A stretch of DNA of 64,000 bases from Symbiodinium natans (GCA_905221605.1 CAJNDS010002158.1:310001-374000); one strand, 5' to 3'. Numbered from the stretch's first letter, positions 43,916-55,540 are shown. The notes: generated by a model from the letters alone, not told the origin. A program made the numbers and translations.

Positions 43916-44201
43916 AGCTCAAGTGCTTGCCGAGTCCTGAATGAGGGGCTGGAGCTGTATCACTTGCCTGCCACGCAAGTCTGTTAAGAGCCGTACCCAA
44001 GTCACCAGTGAGTGATCAGTCCGACCCGTAATCTTGCGCATAGGCAAGGACCTTTAAGCACCCGAAGCAATGGTTACAGACTGATTCAGGAATTTTTGCC
44101 TCGTCACTAAAGCTCCTCACTTCGCGTGCATCTGGTCGATCGCCAGCACGGACAATTTTGAGAGACATTTGGGGTCTCTGCTTTAATTGGGGGCTACAAG
44201 G

Positions 44202-45149
44202 CTACAAGCGGCTCAGTCCCATCAGCTTGAGGTAAGCCGGCAGCGCAGCAAATAGGACGTCGTTGTGTCCACAACCCTTTGGCCGAAGTAGCTCGCACTC
44301 CCTGCCCAAGGCCCGGACCGACTGGTGCAGCTCCTGCCCGTGCTTGAAAGGAACGATCTCATCGTCTGGTGGGTGCACTATGGAGACCTGCCAGCCGGCA
44401 GCGGCTGCGGTGGGCACCATCTCGGCGTTGTTCCACCGATGGGTCACCAGCAGACGCAGGAGCCAGCGTGGCAGGAGGCCGCCAAACAACACCGCCGCCA
44501 TTTCGTCGATGCTGAGAAAAGGCGAGGACAGAACCAACCGACCCGTCCGCACTTGGGCATCAGTCCGGGAAAGGCTTTCAGCAAGCTGCGAGGCAGCTGC
44601 TGCCCCCAAGCTGTGCCCAAGCAAGTTGATGGATTCTGGTGAGTGTCCAGAATGTCCCAAGTCGCTCAGCAACTGCGCCAGGGCCTCTTTGGATGACTCC
44701 AATGCAGCACTGGGGGAGGGCTTTCCTCTGTTGAAGCCGAAGCCGGGGTAGTCCACCAGCAGGAAGCACGGCGCCGTTGCCCGCTCATCCTTCATGCTCA
44801 GGACAGCTTCGCAAAAGGGAAGCCAGTCAGCTGAAACCATGGCATTTCCGCCAAAGGCCAGCCACAAAGGGCAATTTGTCATCTCCTCTGGTTGAACCAG
44901 GAGAGCCTTCTGATGACTCTTTTGGACAAGATACTCCACCTCCTTGACTGCATAGCCTTGTTGCTGCAATCTGGAGGACATCTCAGCAATGGCTTTTTCA
45001 TAGTACGCATCGCCCGCAATCGGCCGAGGGTGGTACAACAAAGCATTCTGAAGCCATGTAGCTGCACCACGGACCGCGAAGGCAGCGATGCCACAAGCTG
45101 TGGCGGCCACCAGCACCTGCGTCAGAGCGCTGGATGTTGCTGGCGCCAT
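44202..45149 (-). CDS. Alpha/beta hydrolase, membrane-anchored
   Basis: Single-exon protein of 315 residues from the ATG at 45149; the frame is open upstream to 45200 but without another ATG. A hydrophobic segment at about residues 8-28 suggests a signal anchor. The core has the alpha/beta-hydrolase layout: LLVDYPGFGFNRGK, then the nucleophile elbow LGHSLG (Ser180), an acid in HPPDDEIVPFKHG (Asp262 or 263) and the histidine in GCGHNDV (His295). The arrangement resembles the ABHD13/ABHD17 acyl-protein thioesterase and serine peptidase-like group, but the substrate is not predictable. An AG 9 nt before the ATG could serve for spliced-leader trans-splicing. Confidence 0.85.
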   Translation of the reverse strand: MAPATSSALTQVLVAATACGIAAFAVRGAATWLQNALLYHPRPIAGDAYYEKAIAEMSSRLQQQGYAVKEVEYLVQKSHQKALLVQPEEMTNCPLWLAFGGNAMVSADWLPFCEAVLSMKDERATAPCFLLVDYPGFGFNRGKPSPSAALESSKEALAQLLSDLGHSGHSPESINLLGHSLGAAAASQLAESLSRTDAQVRTGRLVLSSPFLSIDEMAAVLFGGLLPRWLLRLLVTHRWNNAEMVPTAAAAGWQVSIVHPPDDEIVPFKHGQELHQSVRALGRECELLRPKGCGHNDVLFAALPAYLKLMGLSRL

Positions 45150-46185
45150 CGCCACAAGCTGGTCCCAACGCGCAGGCCACGTCAGCAAAACATGCTGCAC
45201 TCTTGTTCTATGCCGTCCGTGTGTGCGGTTTCTGACTTAATGTCACAATGGCTTTGCGGATGAGGCCAACCTCAATGCATGTGCAGTCTAAGTACTAGGG
45301 CTATCAATCATGCCTTCTTGTCAGAGCACACATCCTCAAGGCACGTTGCGCAGGCATCTAAGCTTGCATGAGTTGGGGTGGCCTTTTGCCAGCTGTCTCG
45401 TGCTGACACCCTGCCCAAGGCAGCTGGGTGAATTTTCACCCCCTCACCCCCAAGAACCCCCCCAAATCTACGGAGCTTTAACACCCTAAAGCCGCTGTCG
45501 TTGAAGACGAAGAAAGCAAACTCACAAACATCCTACTGCCCCCTCTTTGTCTCCTTGACGGTCTGAAGGTTGAGGGGGGGGGGGGGGGGGCCTTTACTTC
45601 AGGGCTTCTGGCCATGCGCCTCACCCGCTCCCAATGGTCTGCCGACGATGCAGCGCACGAGGCCGCTAGGGCTGCAAGCAGCCGCCACATGGCCACCGCA
45701 GTTCTTAAGCACCCAAGATCATATGGGGCTTTATGAAAATATACAACCCCGAATAGAAACCACCAAATACTAGGATCCCCTTACAATAAGGACCCCGCTA
45801 AGGTACCCCCTAATTTCGGAGACCCCCATATCCCGGTTTAGGGTTCAGGGTTTGAGGTTCGGGGATTCAGGTGCATAGAGGGTGCATGTGTGGTTTTGTT
45901 TTGCCGGCCGTCATATTGCGTATCAGAGCCCAACGGCTGGGTCTTCGGGCTTAGCGAGAGGTTCTTGGGAAAGTGAAGGGGGTCATGGTCTTTAGGGTTA
46001 GGATTCTGTGGGCTTTTTGGGCGTACGAGCTTTAGTCGAAGAAGCCGGTTCATGTCCAGCCTACACCGCCTCTGTGCCTTCCTACTTCCTAGTCCTGGGA
46101 TTTCGGATATCCCCCTCATAAAGAAACGTCAAAGGAGGTTATTAACTACCTGCATTCCGGAACTAGCAAGACGTCGCCATACCTC
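45150..46185. other. Intergenic stretch
   Basis: Contains the family III element at 45725-45832 and a short G run at 45575-45591. No supported exon. Confidence 0.4.
45725..45832. mobile_element. Family III element, copy C
   Basis: The reverse complement shares GGGGTACCTT, GGGGTCCTTATTGTAAGGGG and ATCCTAGTATTTGG with copies A and B. Non-coding. No target-site duplication could be identified. Confidence 0.65.
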
Positions 46186-46188
46186 GTC

Positions 46189-46398
46189 TCAACCCGTCCG
46201 CAGCTGAGCTTCCCGCGGACGAAGGGCCGGCAGAGGCACTGCAGATGATGGCTCCCCGCCCGCTGCTCGGAGATGAAGGTGGACCAGGCGCAAGGCAACG
46301 TTCCAGGTCCGCAGGCTGGTTTTTTGTGACGAAAGTCGGTGGTCGTTGCGGGCCTTGTTGGTCTTCAGCCTCGGCCGCGTAGACAAGGTATAGTACAC
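46189..46398 (-). CDS. Possible exon
   Basis: Minus-strand frame with WNVALRLVHLHLRAAGGEPS; a second minus-strand frame (YAAEAEDQQGPQRPPTFVTK) is equally open. Low support. 46400-47390 has no clear exon, although plus-strand frames with Gly-rich runs occur. Confidence 0.25.
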   Translation of the reverse strand: MYYTLSTRPRLKTNKARNDHRLSSQKTSLRTWNVALRLVHLHLRAAGGEPSSAVPLPALRPREAQLRTG

Positions 46399-47394
46399 CT
46401 AGTCTGACATAATTTTAATATGGGAGCTGAAGGCCAAGAAAGTCTTGGAGGACCACGAACGAACAGGACCCAGCTTCAACTCAGATCTCAAAGCCCTAAA
46501 CCGCAAGAAGCCATGCGCTCTCCAAGGGTTAGGAGGTGTTCACCCTTTCTGGCAGCTGTACTCCCTCAGACTGCCCAGGGATGCGCATGAGAACACTCTT
46601 TCCTCTGAGAAAGAACCACAGAGCCAGTTCAGACCCATAATAAACCCGAAACCCTAGAAGCCCCTACACATCTATAAGCCCCCTAAATACTGTAACATCT
46701 GTAACATCTGTAACATCTGTAAACCCTGTTCAGCCTTAAACTGATAGAAAGCCTATAAACCCTCTACATCCTCCTTGCGCCCAGGCGCTCTGCGAATCGG
46801 CGCCGCTGTTACAGTCAGCCCGTCTCGGTCGTGGTGGCCCGGAGTGAGGCAGCAAGTTCCTTTTGAAGGCAGTGGCTGTGGTTTCTGCTTTAAGGCCCTG
46901 GTGTGGGGGGGGGGGGGGGTCGGACAGGGCTCGCAGGCCAGGAATCTCCGGCGCGGTATGTTTGAAGGGTTTCGGGGTTCCGCAACGACAGCTGTGGCTG
47001 TTCAGGTGCATCTTGGAGACTGACAAGCAATGCAAACGCCAATGTGAAGCCCATTCGCCCGCAAGCACTCTGGTCATGTTTGCTGGTTGGCCACCAAGTC
47101 CCCAAAAGTCTGCGGAAGGTGGTGGTGGTGCTGCTGGCGGTGGTGGTCAATGTCAGGTGAAGTGGCAGCAGCGGTGGCAGCACCCGGCATGCTGTGTCCA
47201 AATATGTCCCAGTCAAGTGCGCGAAGTCAAAAAGAAAACAGGTCATGTAACTAAGCATGAACACGTGCAGAGAGATGAACTGCACCAATCCAAGTCCCTT
47301 AATCCATAGAATACACTGTTTGCGGACAATCATGCTGAAGCTAGGTCAACAGCAAACTATGCCAGGAGCAGCCATCCAGGTCATGATAGCAACA

Positions 47395-48240
47395 ACATTT
47401 TCGGCCATCAAGGTTCCCTGTAAGATTCCTTTTAAGACGAGCGGCCACGGCATGGACTTCCCCGCGCAAGATTGCGCGACGAGTGGCTTCAGCTCTCCTT
47501 CTCTCGCCATGCTCTACTGCAAGGAAGGTGCAAAATCCCATGTCCCTGTATATGTTTGCGCATGTGTCTGTGGATGTGCATTCTTGCATGCAATATGCAA
47601 CTAGCAAGCACCACTTCGTCGAGCCCATGCCAACCAACTTACAACTTTCCTGGCGCACCAGCCAATCCTCAGGAATACAGACACCAGCATACAAGAGAAC
47701 TTTGAAACACCTCCAACGCTCGCCTGCGATCGAACCACTCTCTCGGCCCATCTGGGAACTTTTGAATTGCCGCCGGAACCACCCGACATCGCCTCAGCCA
47801 AACCGCCTTCTGCCACCAAGCGGCTGCCTGAGGAAGTCTGGCAAGGAGTAGGAGACAGACGAAGTCACGGACAGATCCGGCACGTCGACCTCCTCGACCC
47901 CTTCGGCCTGCTCGTCCTCCTTGGGGTTGTGCAGGTGCGCGGACGCCTCCGGCAGCGCACTTGTGACCAACAAAAACAAGAACACATTCTGACGAAGCTC
48001 CAACCAAAAACCTGAAGCCCTTCTGCCTCCGAGCCTTGCTGCCGCCCCCCAAGTCCGAAACCCTCAAACCCAAACCCTGACGCTCCACCCTCCAGGTCAA
48101 AACCCTCAGGTTCACGCCTCCTCCCGCTGCGCACTCCCTGTCGAAGACTCCGACAGGGCCAGGAGGTCGCTGGCAGCAGACATCTCCAGCGCCTCCTCGA
48201 GCGGTCGACTCTCGCATCTCAGGGAAGTCAACCCACGACT
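47395..48240 (-). CDS. Multi-exon gene of unknown function
   Basis: Exons on the minus strand. About 48240-48115: SRPLEEALEMSAASDLLALS then ESSTGSAQREEA, followed by GTGAAC. About 47985-47815: NVFLFLLVTSALPEASAHLH, KEDEQAEGVEEVDVPDLSV and SYSLPDFLRQPLGG. About 47760-47660: PDGPREWFDRRRALEVFQSS. About 47500-47395, after CCTTGCAG: EHGERRRAEATRRAILRGEV then HAVAARLKRNLTGN. Helical and charged, not recognised. It lies immediately downstream in sense of a CA repeat (48291-48321) and of the light-harvesting gene. Confidence 0.5.
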
Positions 48241-48290
48241 CCCCCAAAGTGCCGTCAGGGCGTATCACCCTGTTGCATCCCATCCTCAGC

Positions 48291-48321
<31 letters not shown>

Positions 48322-48469
48322 GTTTCCGGCATCAAGATTCAAGATTGCCCAGAAATCCCACTCTGACCGGATCCGGGCAAATCCGGGCCTGCTGTCGGCC
48401 CAGGGCCTCCGCCACGCTCCGCAGCCGAAGCGAGGCCCGGCGTTCGGCCTGGCAAAAAACTTCCACTTC

Positions 48470-48570
48470 GGCTGAGTGCTTTCAGGGCTTTCAGGGCTTT
48501 CAGGGATTTCAGGGATTTTCAGGGATTTCAGGGATTTCAGGGATTTCAGGGGATTTCAGGGGCTTCAGGG
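48470..48570 (+). repeat. TTTCAGGG tandem units
   Basis: About ten units of GGGCTTTCA or GGGATTTCA, a further TTTCAGGG-type variant, between the light-harvesting gene and the next gene downstream. Confidence 0.85.
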
Positions 48571-48743
48571 GCTGATAGGTCTTGGGTCAAAGACCCGGCG
48601 CCGATTTTACTGGACCATCTCGCTCAGGATGCCAGGCGGCCGTCCATCCCATCACCGCGGCAGCCGGTTCTCCTTCTGTACAGGTGCGTCAATCTCCTAA
48701 AAACTGGCAGCTCCACGCTTGGAAAAGATAGTTCGTAGACCTC

Positions 48744-50910
48744 TCAAATGTCCCTGGGGATGAAGTCACCGACGGAGGACTGGAACTCCGCCGCCGCCAG
48801 GTTGGGGAGCAGGGAGGGTCCCTCACCAGTGGACGCATTTCGGAGCACCATGAAGAAGAAGCCCACCATGGCGAGGCGGCAGTGCTTGATCTCACGCAGC
48901 TTCATGTTGTTCCACTCCTCCGGCTGGTATGCGGCGGTGAAGGTGGGGCCAAACCACTTGGGGCGCGGGCTGCCCACGGGGGCCGTCGGGTTCCAGCCGA
49001 GGTCTCCTGGCTGGACTCCCTGGTCGTACTTGCTGATCACGTTCTCGTAGCGCCAGAGCTCCGAGAGGGCGATCACCACAATGATCTGAAGCCATCCGAT
49101 GATGGGCACCTGCGTGGCGGCCTTCAAAGGGTCGGCGGAGTCCGTGGGGTAGCGGGTGATGAAGGGCTCGAACTTGGCGCCGGCCGTCTGCACGGTGTAG
49201 CCGAGCACGGCGAGCATGCAGACGCGGCCATGTGCAAGCTCGGCCTCACGGTACCAAGGCAGAAGGCGCTGGTTCTTTGCGAAGCCTGCAGGGTCGAAGC
49301 CCACGTCACCAACGTACGTCTGGTTGAAGATGTCATTGGTGAGGCCCTCCGGAATGGGGTCCCAGGGAAGGGCCGTCGACTTGCCCGCGCCGGAGCCGAA
49401 CTCCGCTCGCAAGGCCAGTCGGTCCCCCGCCTCTTGCTGCGCGTAGCCGCCGACGAAGGGGTTCAGGTTGCCGGTAGTGAACTGCTCGACAAGGGACTGG
49501 CCAGTGGCGCCGTTCTGCGCCACCATGGCGGCCATGGCCACCATGGCCAGGCGGCCGTTGTTGATTTCGGCCAGCAGCTTCTTCTGCTTCTCCTCGGGCT
49601 CAAGTGTGTTGATCTTGCCCCAGAAGGGAGGGTAGCCATAGTTCTCTGGGAATGCCTGGTTCTTGGCCTCAATGGCTCCTGCAAGTGCAAAGATCTGCAA
49701 CCAGCCGAAGGTAGGGACCTTGTAGATGGCCTCAATGGTGCAAGGGATGTCGGAGAACTTGATGCCCGCGCTGGGCGAGAGGTAGCCACCGAAGCGGCCA
49801 AAGAGGTCAGGCACGATCATGCCGATGGTGGCGGCCATGCAGATCCTTCCGTGCTTGAGCTCCAGCTCACGGTTGCGGCGGAACTTCTCCTCGTCCTGGA
49901 AAGCCATCATGCCAAAAGGGTCCCAGTACCCAAGAGGAGGGCAGGCACCAAGCTCCTGGGAAGGGTCGAAGGCGAAGAAGCCCTGGCCATCGTTGAAGGG
50001 CGAGTAGTGGCCAGCCTGCAGCTGCTCGATCGGGGACTGCCCTGTGAGGCCGTTCTGGATGAGCATGCCCGCCATCGCGATCATCGCCAGGCGCCCGTTG
50101 TTCAGCTCGGTGGTCAGCTTGAGCCTGCGCTCAGCAGGATCCTGGATCTTCCTTCCCCAGTAGCCCGTGCCAAAGTTGCCCGGCTCGGCCCCATACTTGC
50201 CTAGCTCATTATTGGGACAATATTGAAAATTGGTATTGTTATTCCTTATTGGGTTTAAGTACCCTTAAAAATGCAAAATGCTGCCCAACTATGACAAAGT
50301 TGCCGTAGGCAAAGCCCCCGAAGGACTGATCCTTGAAGAGCTGCGTCTCAATGAGGCCCGCCACCAGCAGGATCTGAAGCCAGCCCTCGAGAGGAACCTT
50401 GCTGACTGCCGCAATTCCCGAAGGAACGTCTGCGAACTTCAAGTTCTGCGATGGGGACAAGTAGCCATCGAACTTGCCAAAGATGTCCGGCCAGACCATA
50501 CCAATCGTGGCGACCATACAGAGCCTTCCGTGCTTCAGCTCCACTGCTCGGCGGCGGTCGAAGTCCTCCTTGGTGCAGCCCTCCGTGCAGTAGCCGATGG
50601 GGTCCCAGAACAGCAGGGGGTCACACGCGCCAATCTCTGAGGAGGCATCATAGGCGCAGCGCACGACGCCGCCGCGGGCGGCCGACGAAGCTGGGCGCAA
50701 GAGGGAAGCAGCCAAGCCCACGGCGCCCAGGCCAAGGCCGATGCCCGCAGCACCGGCTCCAGCAGACCTCTGCTGCACGCCCGACGTGCCATGCGAAGTG
50801 CCGCGGAGTGTCTGCTGCCCGGCCGGCTGTGGCACTCCGACGAAGGCGGTTGCTGCGGTAACCGCAGCCGCCCCCGTGGCAAAAGCCGAGATCTTGGACA
50901 TGGCCGGCAT
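48744..50910 (-). CDS. Chlorophyll a-c light-harvesting polyprotein, three units
   Basis: Two exons, 50910-50304 and 50200-48744, joined across a 103-bp GC-AG intron, give 687 residues from the first true ATG. Residues 1-80 form a bipartite plastid leader: a hydrophobic signal part with an FVGVP motif, a Ser/Gly/Gln-rich transit part and a second hydrophobic stretch. Three light-harvesting units follow. Unit 1 (about 88-255) has helix motifs ELKHGRLCM and ELNNGRLAM. Unit 2 (about 290-450) has ELKHGRICM and EINNGRLAM. Unit 3 (about 480-685) is diverged, with ELAHGRVCM and EIKHCRLAM, where Cys replaces the usual Gly. The Glu/His/Asn-Arg pairs are the chlorophyll-binding and helix-crossing residues of the family. 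The product is expected to be cleaved into separate thylakoid antenna proteins. An AG 14 nt before the ATG fits spliced-leader trans-splicing. Confidence 0.93.
50201..50303 (-). mobile_element. Introner-like GC-AG intron in the antenna gene
   Basis: The exon joins as GCCTACG|GCAAGTAT, restoring AYGKYGAEPG. GGCAA occurs at both ends (50304-50300 and 50201-50197), a five-base direct repeat. Inside it, TCATAGTTGGG and the inverted TCATTATTGGG form terminal inverted repeats. The donor is GC because only CTAG|GC gives an AG acceptor. It is AT-rich compared with the GC-rich exons. Confidence 0.75.
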
Positions 50911-52835
50911 GGCTGGCACAATTGCTTGCACTTTGTGCACTTTGGAGGTCTCTTTGGACGAAGGCTACCGCCTGGGAACAACATGTAGCAGGAGCGGCGA
51001 GGTTGACACTGATTGAAGCCGAGTCTTTTGAAGAGCTGCAACCTTTCCTGGCCGGATTGTTGATGGGAGCTGGCTTCCTATCCGAGCTGCCCAAGCTCAA
51101 TAGTCTGAGAAGGCAAGGACTTTGCATAATAGTGACGCTCTTGGCTCTGCCTCAGTATATCTCAGTGAGTTAATGCACGGTGCTGGGGGGGTTTGCCAAG
51201 TGCTTCTTCATGTTCTCGGGGCTTCGGAATTTAAGCCGTTCGCAACCTTCTGGACCGAAGCGCCTTTCAGCCCTTGCACACCTCGACCTGCACTCCAACA
51301 AAATGAACGCTCCCAGGTGGGGGCTGGAAAAAACTCAGCGCTCTTTGCTCTGCATGTTCAGGCCTGCGCCTGCCGCCGCCGGAGGAGGCCTGCTGAAACA
51401 TCCTCGGCTCGGGCAGATGCTGACAGTGCAAGAAGTGTCAAAAGGAAGTCAGACCATCATGTCCCTCTTCTTGCTTCAGGGCTCCTGTGTGGACCATCAT
51501 GTCCCGAGACCGGAAAGCCTTTTTCAACCCGAAAACCTCAAGGCCGCCAATTTGGCGGCCTTTGGGTTGGAGAGCTGCTTGGGGTTTTATCACAGGCTCG
51601 TCTGGCATCCGCTCAATCGCAAGCCCTAAGCCTTTACTTAAACCTTAAACCCTGAACCCCAAAGCAACGCAGCACATTGGACGTGCAGTCTCTCCCCTAC
51701 AACCCGACTTAAACCCCGAAAGTTCCCCTAAAATGGCTTGGGGAGGACAAGACGCCGGATCAGGTGCAGCTGTCTCTGCAGCTGTGAGGGCACGAGGGCC
51801 GGCAAAACCTCAGCATCAAGCCTCTACCCTCACAACTGGAGCTTCCATTCGCAATGCCATAACACATTCGAAGCTGACAAACTCAGCTGCCCCCTCAGCC
51901 CGAATGGACCTAGGACAGGAGTGATGGCCGTCCTTAAGTTGTTCTACCTGTGAATTTCATGTGGTGCTCAACTTTGAAGTCGAACCTGGCCGAGTCTAGA
52001 ACTGATTTATCAACGACACAAGTGGGGGAAGGCTTCTTTCAACCCGAAAACAGGTGCCCCAAACACGCCACCAACCTGTGGTTGACCGAGGCACGGCCCA
52101 CGCCTCGCTCGAGCTGCATCGCTCGTATCTGTGATCTCATCTCCTGGTCTTCGCAAGTTGGAAAGTCTCAATCCTACGCGTGCCCAAAGAAGTGCGGCCC
52201 TTCACCCACGACGCTCCGACGAGACATCTGCAGCACTCGCCACCCTTTTGCCAGAGGCCTTGTGTGCCCATCGGAACACAGCAAAAAAAAAAACACGACA
52301 CCAGCACTCCCGCGAACCCTAAATCCTTGTGCTGCAAAGGTGGGGCTGCTGATCAAGGAGGCAAGTTCCCTGAAAGGCTCCCGAGTTGAGTTGCTGAGAG
52401 GTATCGCGCGGAGGCCCGGCCCGGACTCGACGCAGCACGAACCCCAAGGTTGAAAGCGTATGGCTGACGGTGCAGGGTTTCGAGGACTAGCTTGTGCGAG
52501 GGCAACAACACGTTGCGTCCATCCAACGGAGCCACTAAGCAACATTAACAATTTTAACCACTTATTTACTAAGAACATGAAGAATGATATTTATATTGGA
52601 ACAATACGAATTATAACATCATGATAATAATAACGGAATAAGAATAGTAATACTAATAATAATCAGAAGAATATCATAATAAACAATAACAATAAGAACA
52701 GCAATAATAATAAGAATAATAACGATAATAATAATAGTAAGAATGATAGTAACAAATATCAATGATATATCAATAATAATAGTAATAATATCAATCATAC
52801 TAGCGTTAGCAAAATAAAACATGTGTATGTACAAT
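50911..52835. other. Upstream region of the antenna gene; no supported gene
   Basis: Two overlapping plus-strand frames (51122-51655 and 51180-51629) are long but lack domains and run against the cluster. A perfect 11-bp inverted repeat around one base lies at 51540-51562 (AAGGCCGCCAA and its partner). From 52590 the sequence turns into degenerate AAT/AATA repeats. Confidence 0.4.
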
Positions 52836-52839
52836 AATG

Positions 52840-55540
52840 TGGTGTATCTCTTCTCCTGGGCCCTGCAAAGTTTGAGCCGAGACTCGGAGACGTCCAGCTT
52901 GGTGTTGGCATACCTCAGGCATTTGCTGATCTTGATCATCGTACCAAAAACAAGGAAAATAAGAAGAACAATACTAAGAATGATAAGAATAAGAGTAAGA
53001 AACAAGATTAAGAATAACAAAAAATGACAAAAAAAAACATCACATGTATACGAACATGGTATGTTGTGCACCCTTTGGGCCTCCATTCTATGTCTCACAC
53101 CCGGGCTGAATAGGGGACGCCCTGACATGACCCCCACACTTCAGTTTTCAGCCAACCCTTTGAAGCTTTTTACTCAGGGTTTAGGGTTTAGGGTTTAGGG
53201 TTTAGGGTTTAGGGTTTAGGGTTTAGGGTTTAGGGTTTAGGGTTTAGGGTTTAGGGTTTAGGGTTTAGGGTTCAAGGCTTCGGGCAGCCAAAGCCCTCCG
53301 GTGGGAAAGGGAGGCGCCGCGTCCGCCATCGAATCAAAGCCCTCAACTACAACTACGGCTCCTAAACCCTGAACCTTCAAAAGAAAGCTACCGCCTTCTG
53401 CATAAGCCGATGTCCTAAACCCTCTAGCCGACTTGCTTGGTGGACAGGCCGCAACGTCTCCGCAGCACGCAGCTCTGCTGCAAGGCGCTGCCGGCGGTCG
53501 GCCGACGACACGGACGCAGGAGACTTCGCCAAGCCTCAAAACTGCTCGGGGTTGCGGCTTTTTGAGAATTCAGAGGAAGGATCTCGGGCTTAGGGCTTAC
53601 AACTTGCAACTCAAGGACACAGCAATCTGAACCTTGGGCTTGTTCTTTTGCCGCCCGCCTAGCTGAACTGTACGCCCACATTGCAAGGTTCGGACGGAGG
53701 GTTTTGGGGGCGGTTTTCGGATGTCGGGTTTAAAGATGCAGGGTTCAGGGCTTGGGATGCAAGGCTTCACAGCCCTCAGGGCCAGAGCTCTCGTGCAGCC
53801 GGGAGGCTGCTCCCTAAGTCTGAGAAGCTCTCGCGCAGCCACGAAGAGCTGGCAGCCGAGGCGAAGGCGGCCTGCAAATAGTACTCACAATAATCATAAT
53901 CATAGTCATAACAAAAATAAGAAGAACAAGAATAGTAGTCATACTAAGAAGAATAGCTCGGCCACTCCCAAATGAAATCCCACCCCTGCAGAACGACAGA
54001 GAAAGCCCATGGGTGTCTCGGAAATGATAGCTTCCCGCCCGCCCTTGAGATGTAAAGGGTGCTTCCCTCTCAAGTTTCACGTGTACAAAGTAAGGCAGCG
54101 GCAGCGGCAGCATCAGCAGCAGCAGCAGCAGCAGCAGCGGCAATAGTAGCAATAGCAGTCGAAACAATAATGAATAACAAATTAAAGAATGGCAGAAGCA
54201 CTAGCACGAGCAGTGCTACTGCAATAGTGCTGCAAGCAGCACTACAGTGGATGATGAAGATCCTTCATGACATGGGTAGCCACCATATGCACATGCCGTC
54301 CGTAATTTAGCCCGTGCCCCATCATCTCAATGTTGTTCATTGGACCGGGTCATGCGGGACTGCTATGACTCGAGGACGCAGGGTTGGACGCTCCTGCAAA
54401 GACGATAGTAACATTCGGGGGTTGTAGGGGCAGGCCGGCCACTAGTAGTCGTAGTAGTAATAGCAGGCGTAGTACGAGTAGCAGAAGGAGGACGACGAAG
54501 ACTACTACTATTGTAGTACTACTGAAAATAAATGAAGAGTCGCAAAAATCATTACAAGCAATGGTCGATAGTAGCAACAGCAATAGCACCTTCCTAGCTT
54601 CCCTGAAGATGCCTTCAGCCCAACCAGCTCCGAGTTCTTCGGCTGCTTCACCCGCTGCAGGGCTGCCTCTCGCTCCTCTCCGAAGGAGGGGGCGGAAGGG
54701 GTTTAGGGTTTAGGGTTTAGGGTTTAGGGGTTAGGGGTTAGGGGTTTAGGGTTTACTTGGAGGTTCATCGGTATTTCTAAGTCGGGTCATGGGTATGGTA
54801 AGTAGAGTCATAGCCTCATCTGGACTCTCACACTGGCATGCACGGACATAATCAAAGCCTGATTCGGTTGCTTGTAACCCTACTTATAAGTACCCATGAA
54901 CCTCCTGAACCCTAAACCCTAAACCCTCAACCCCTGCCAGGGCCGGAAGAGGGCTCGCGTGCACGGGTCATGGGATCAATCGCCCGACACCTCCCCTGGG
55001 GGCTCCTTGCACACACCCTCAGAGTCCCGGATGCTCCTTCGCCTGGGCTGCTTCAGGGTTTAGGGTTTAGGGTGTTTAGGGTTTCGGGTTTAGGGTGTGG
55101 GGCTCAACCCTCAGGGCGTTGGGAATACAATGGCTTCGAGAAACCAGAGCTGCTTAGCCCTGACAGAAAATCGCCATTGAAAGCCCCTCATCTCTGCACC
55201 CCACGCCCCCCGCGTTCCTTCTTCTCGGTTAGGGCAAAGACCCGCCACCTCTGTCGAGTGGCAGCTCCTTTGCCTCCTCTGTGGAGCGCCTGAGCTTGTC
55301 CTCTCAAACTGTGAGGGTGGTTCCGAGGTTTCGGGGTCCTGTACTGAGGGTTCGGGGTTGGGGGGTTGGCAGATGCCCGAACCTTTTGCAGAAGGGACTG
55401 CCGCAGCCTCAAACGCTCAAACGCAGCACCTACAGGATGAGACTAGAGGTTTGGGTCACCCTTCGTCCTCCCACGCTTTTCCACGCAGCCGCTCTGCGGC
55501 CGTGTCCTGGCGCAGGCGTGCCGCTGACTCCTGGGAGGAA

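Noticed and set aside
43644-44000. 118-codon minus-strand frame rich in SHPLTLS
   Set aside because: Direct translation of the GAGAGGGT satellite.
48882-50204. 440-codon plus-strand open frame
   Set aside because: It is the antisense of the light-harvesting exon. The GC-rich codons of the real gene keep the opposite strand open.
51122-51655. Two overlapping plus-strand frames (177 and 149 codons)
   Set aside because: No domain or acceptor, they overlap each other, and they oppose the cluster direction. Possible but unsupported.
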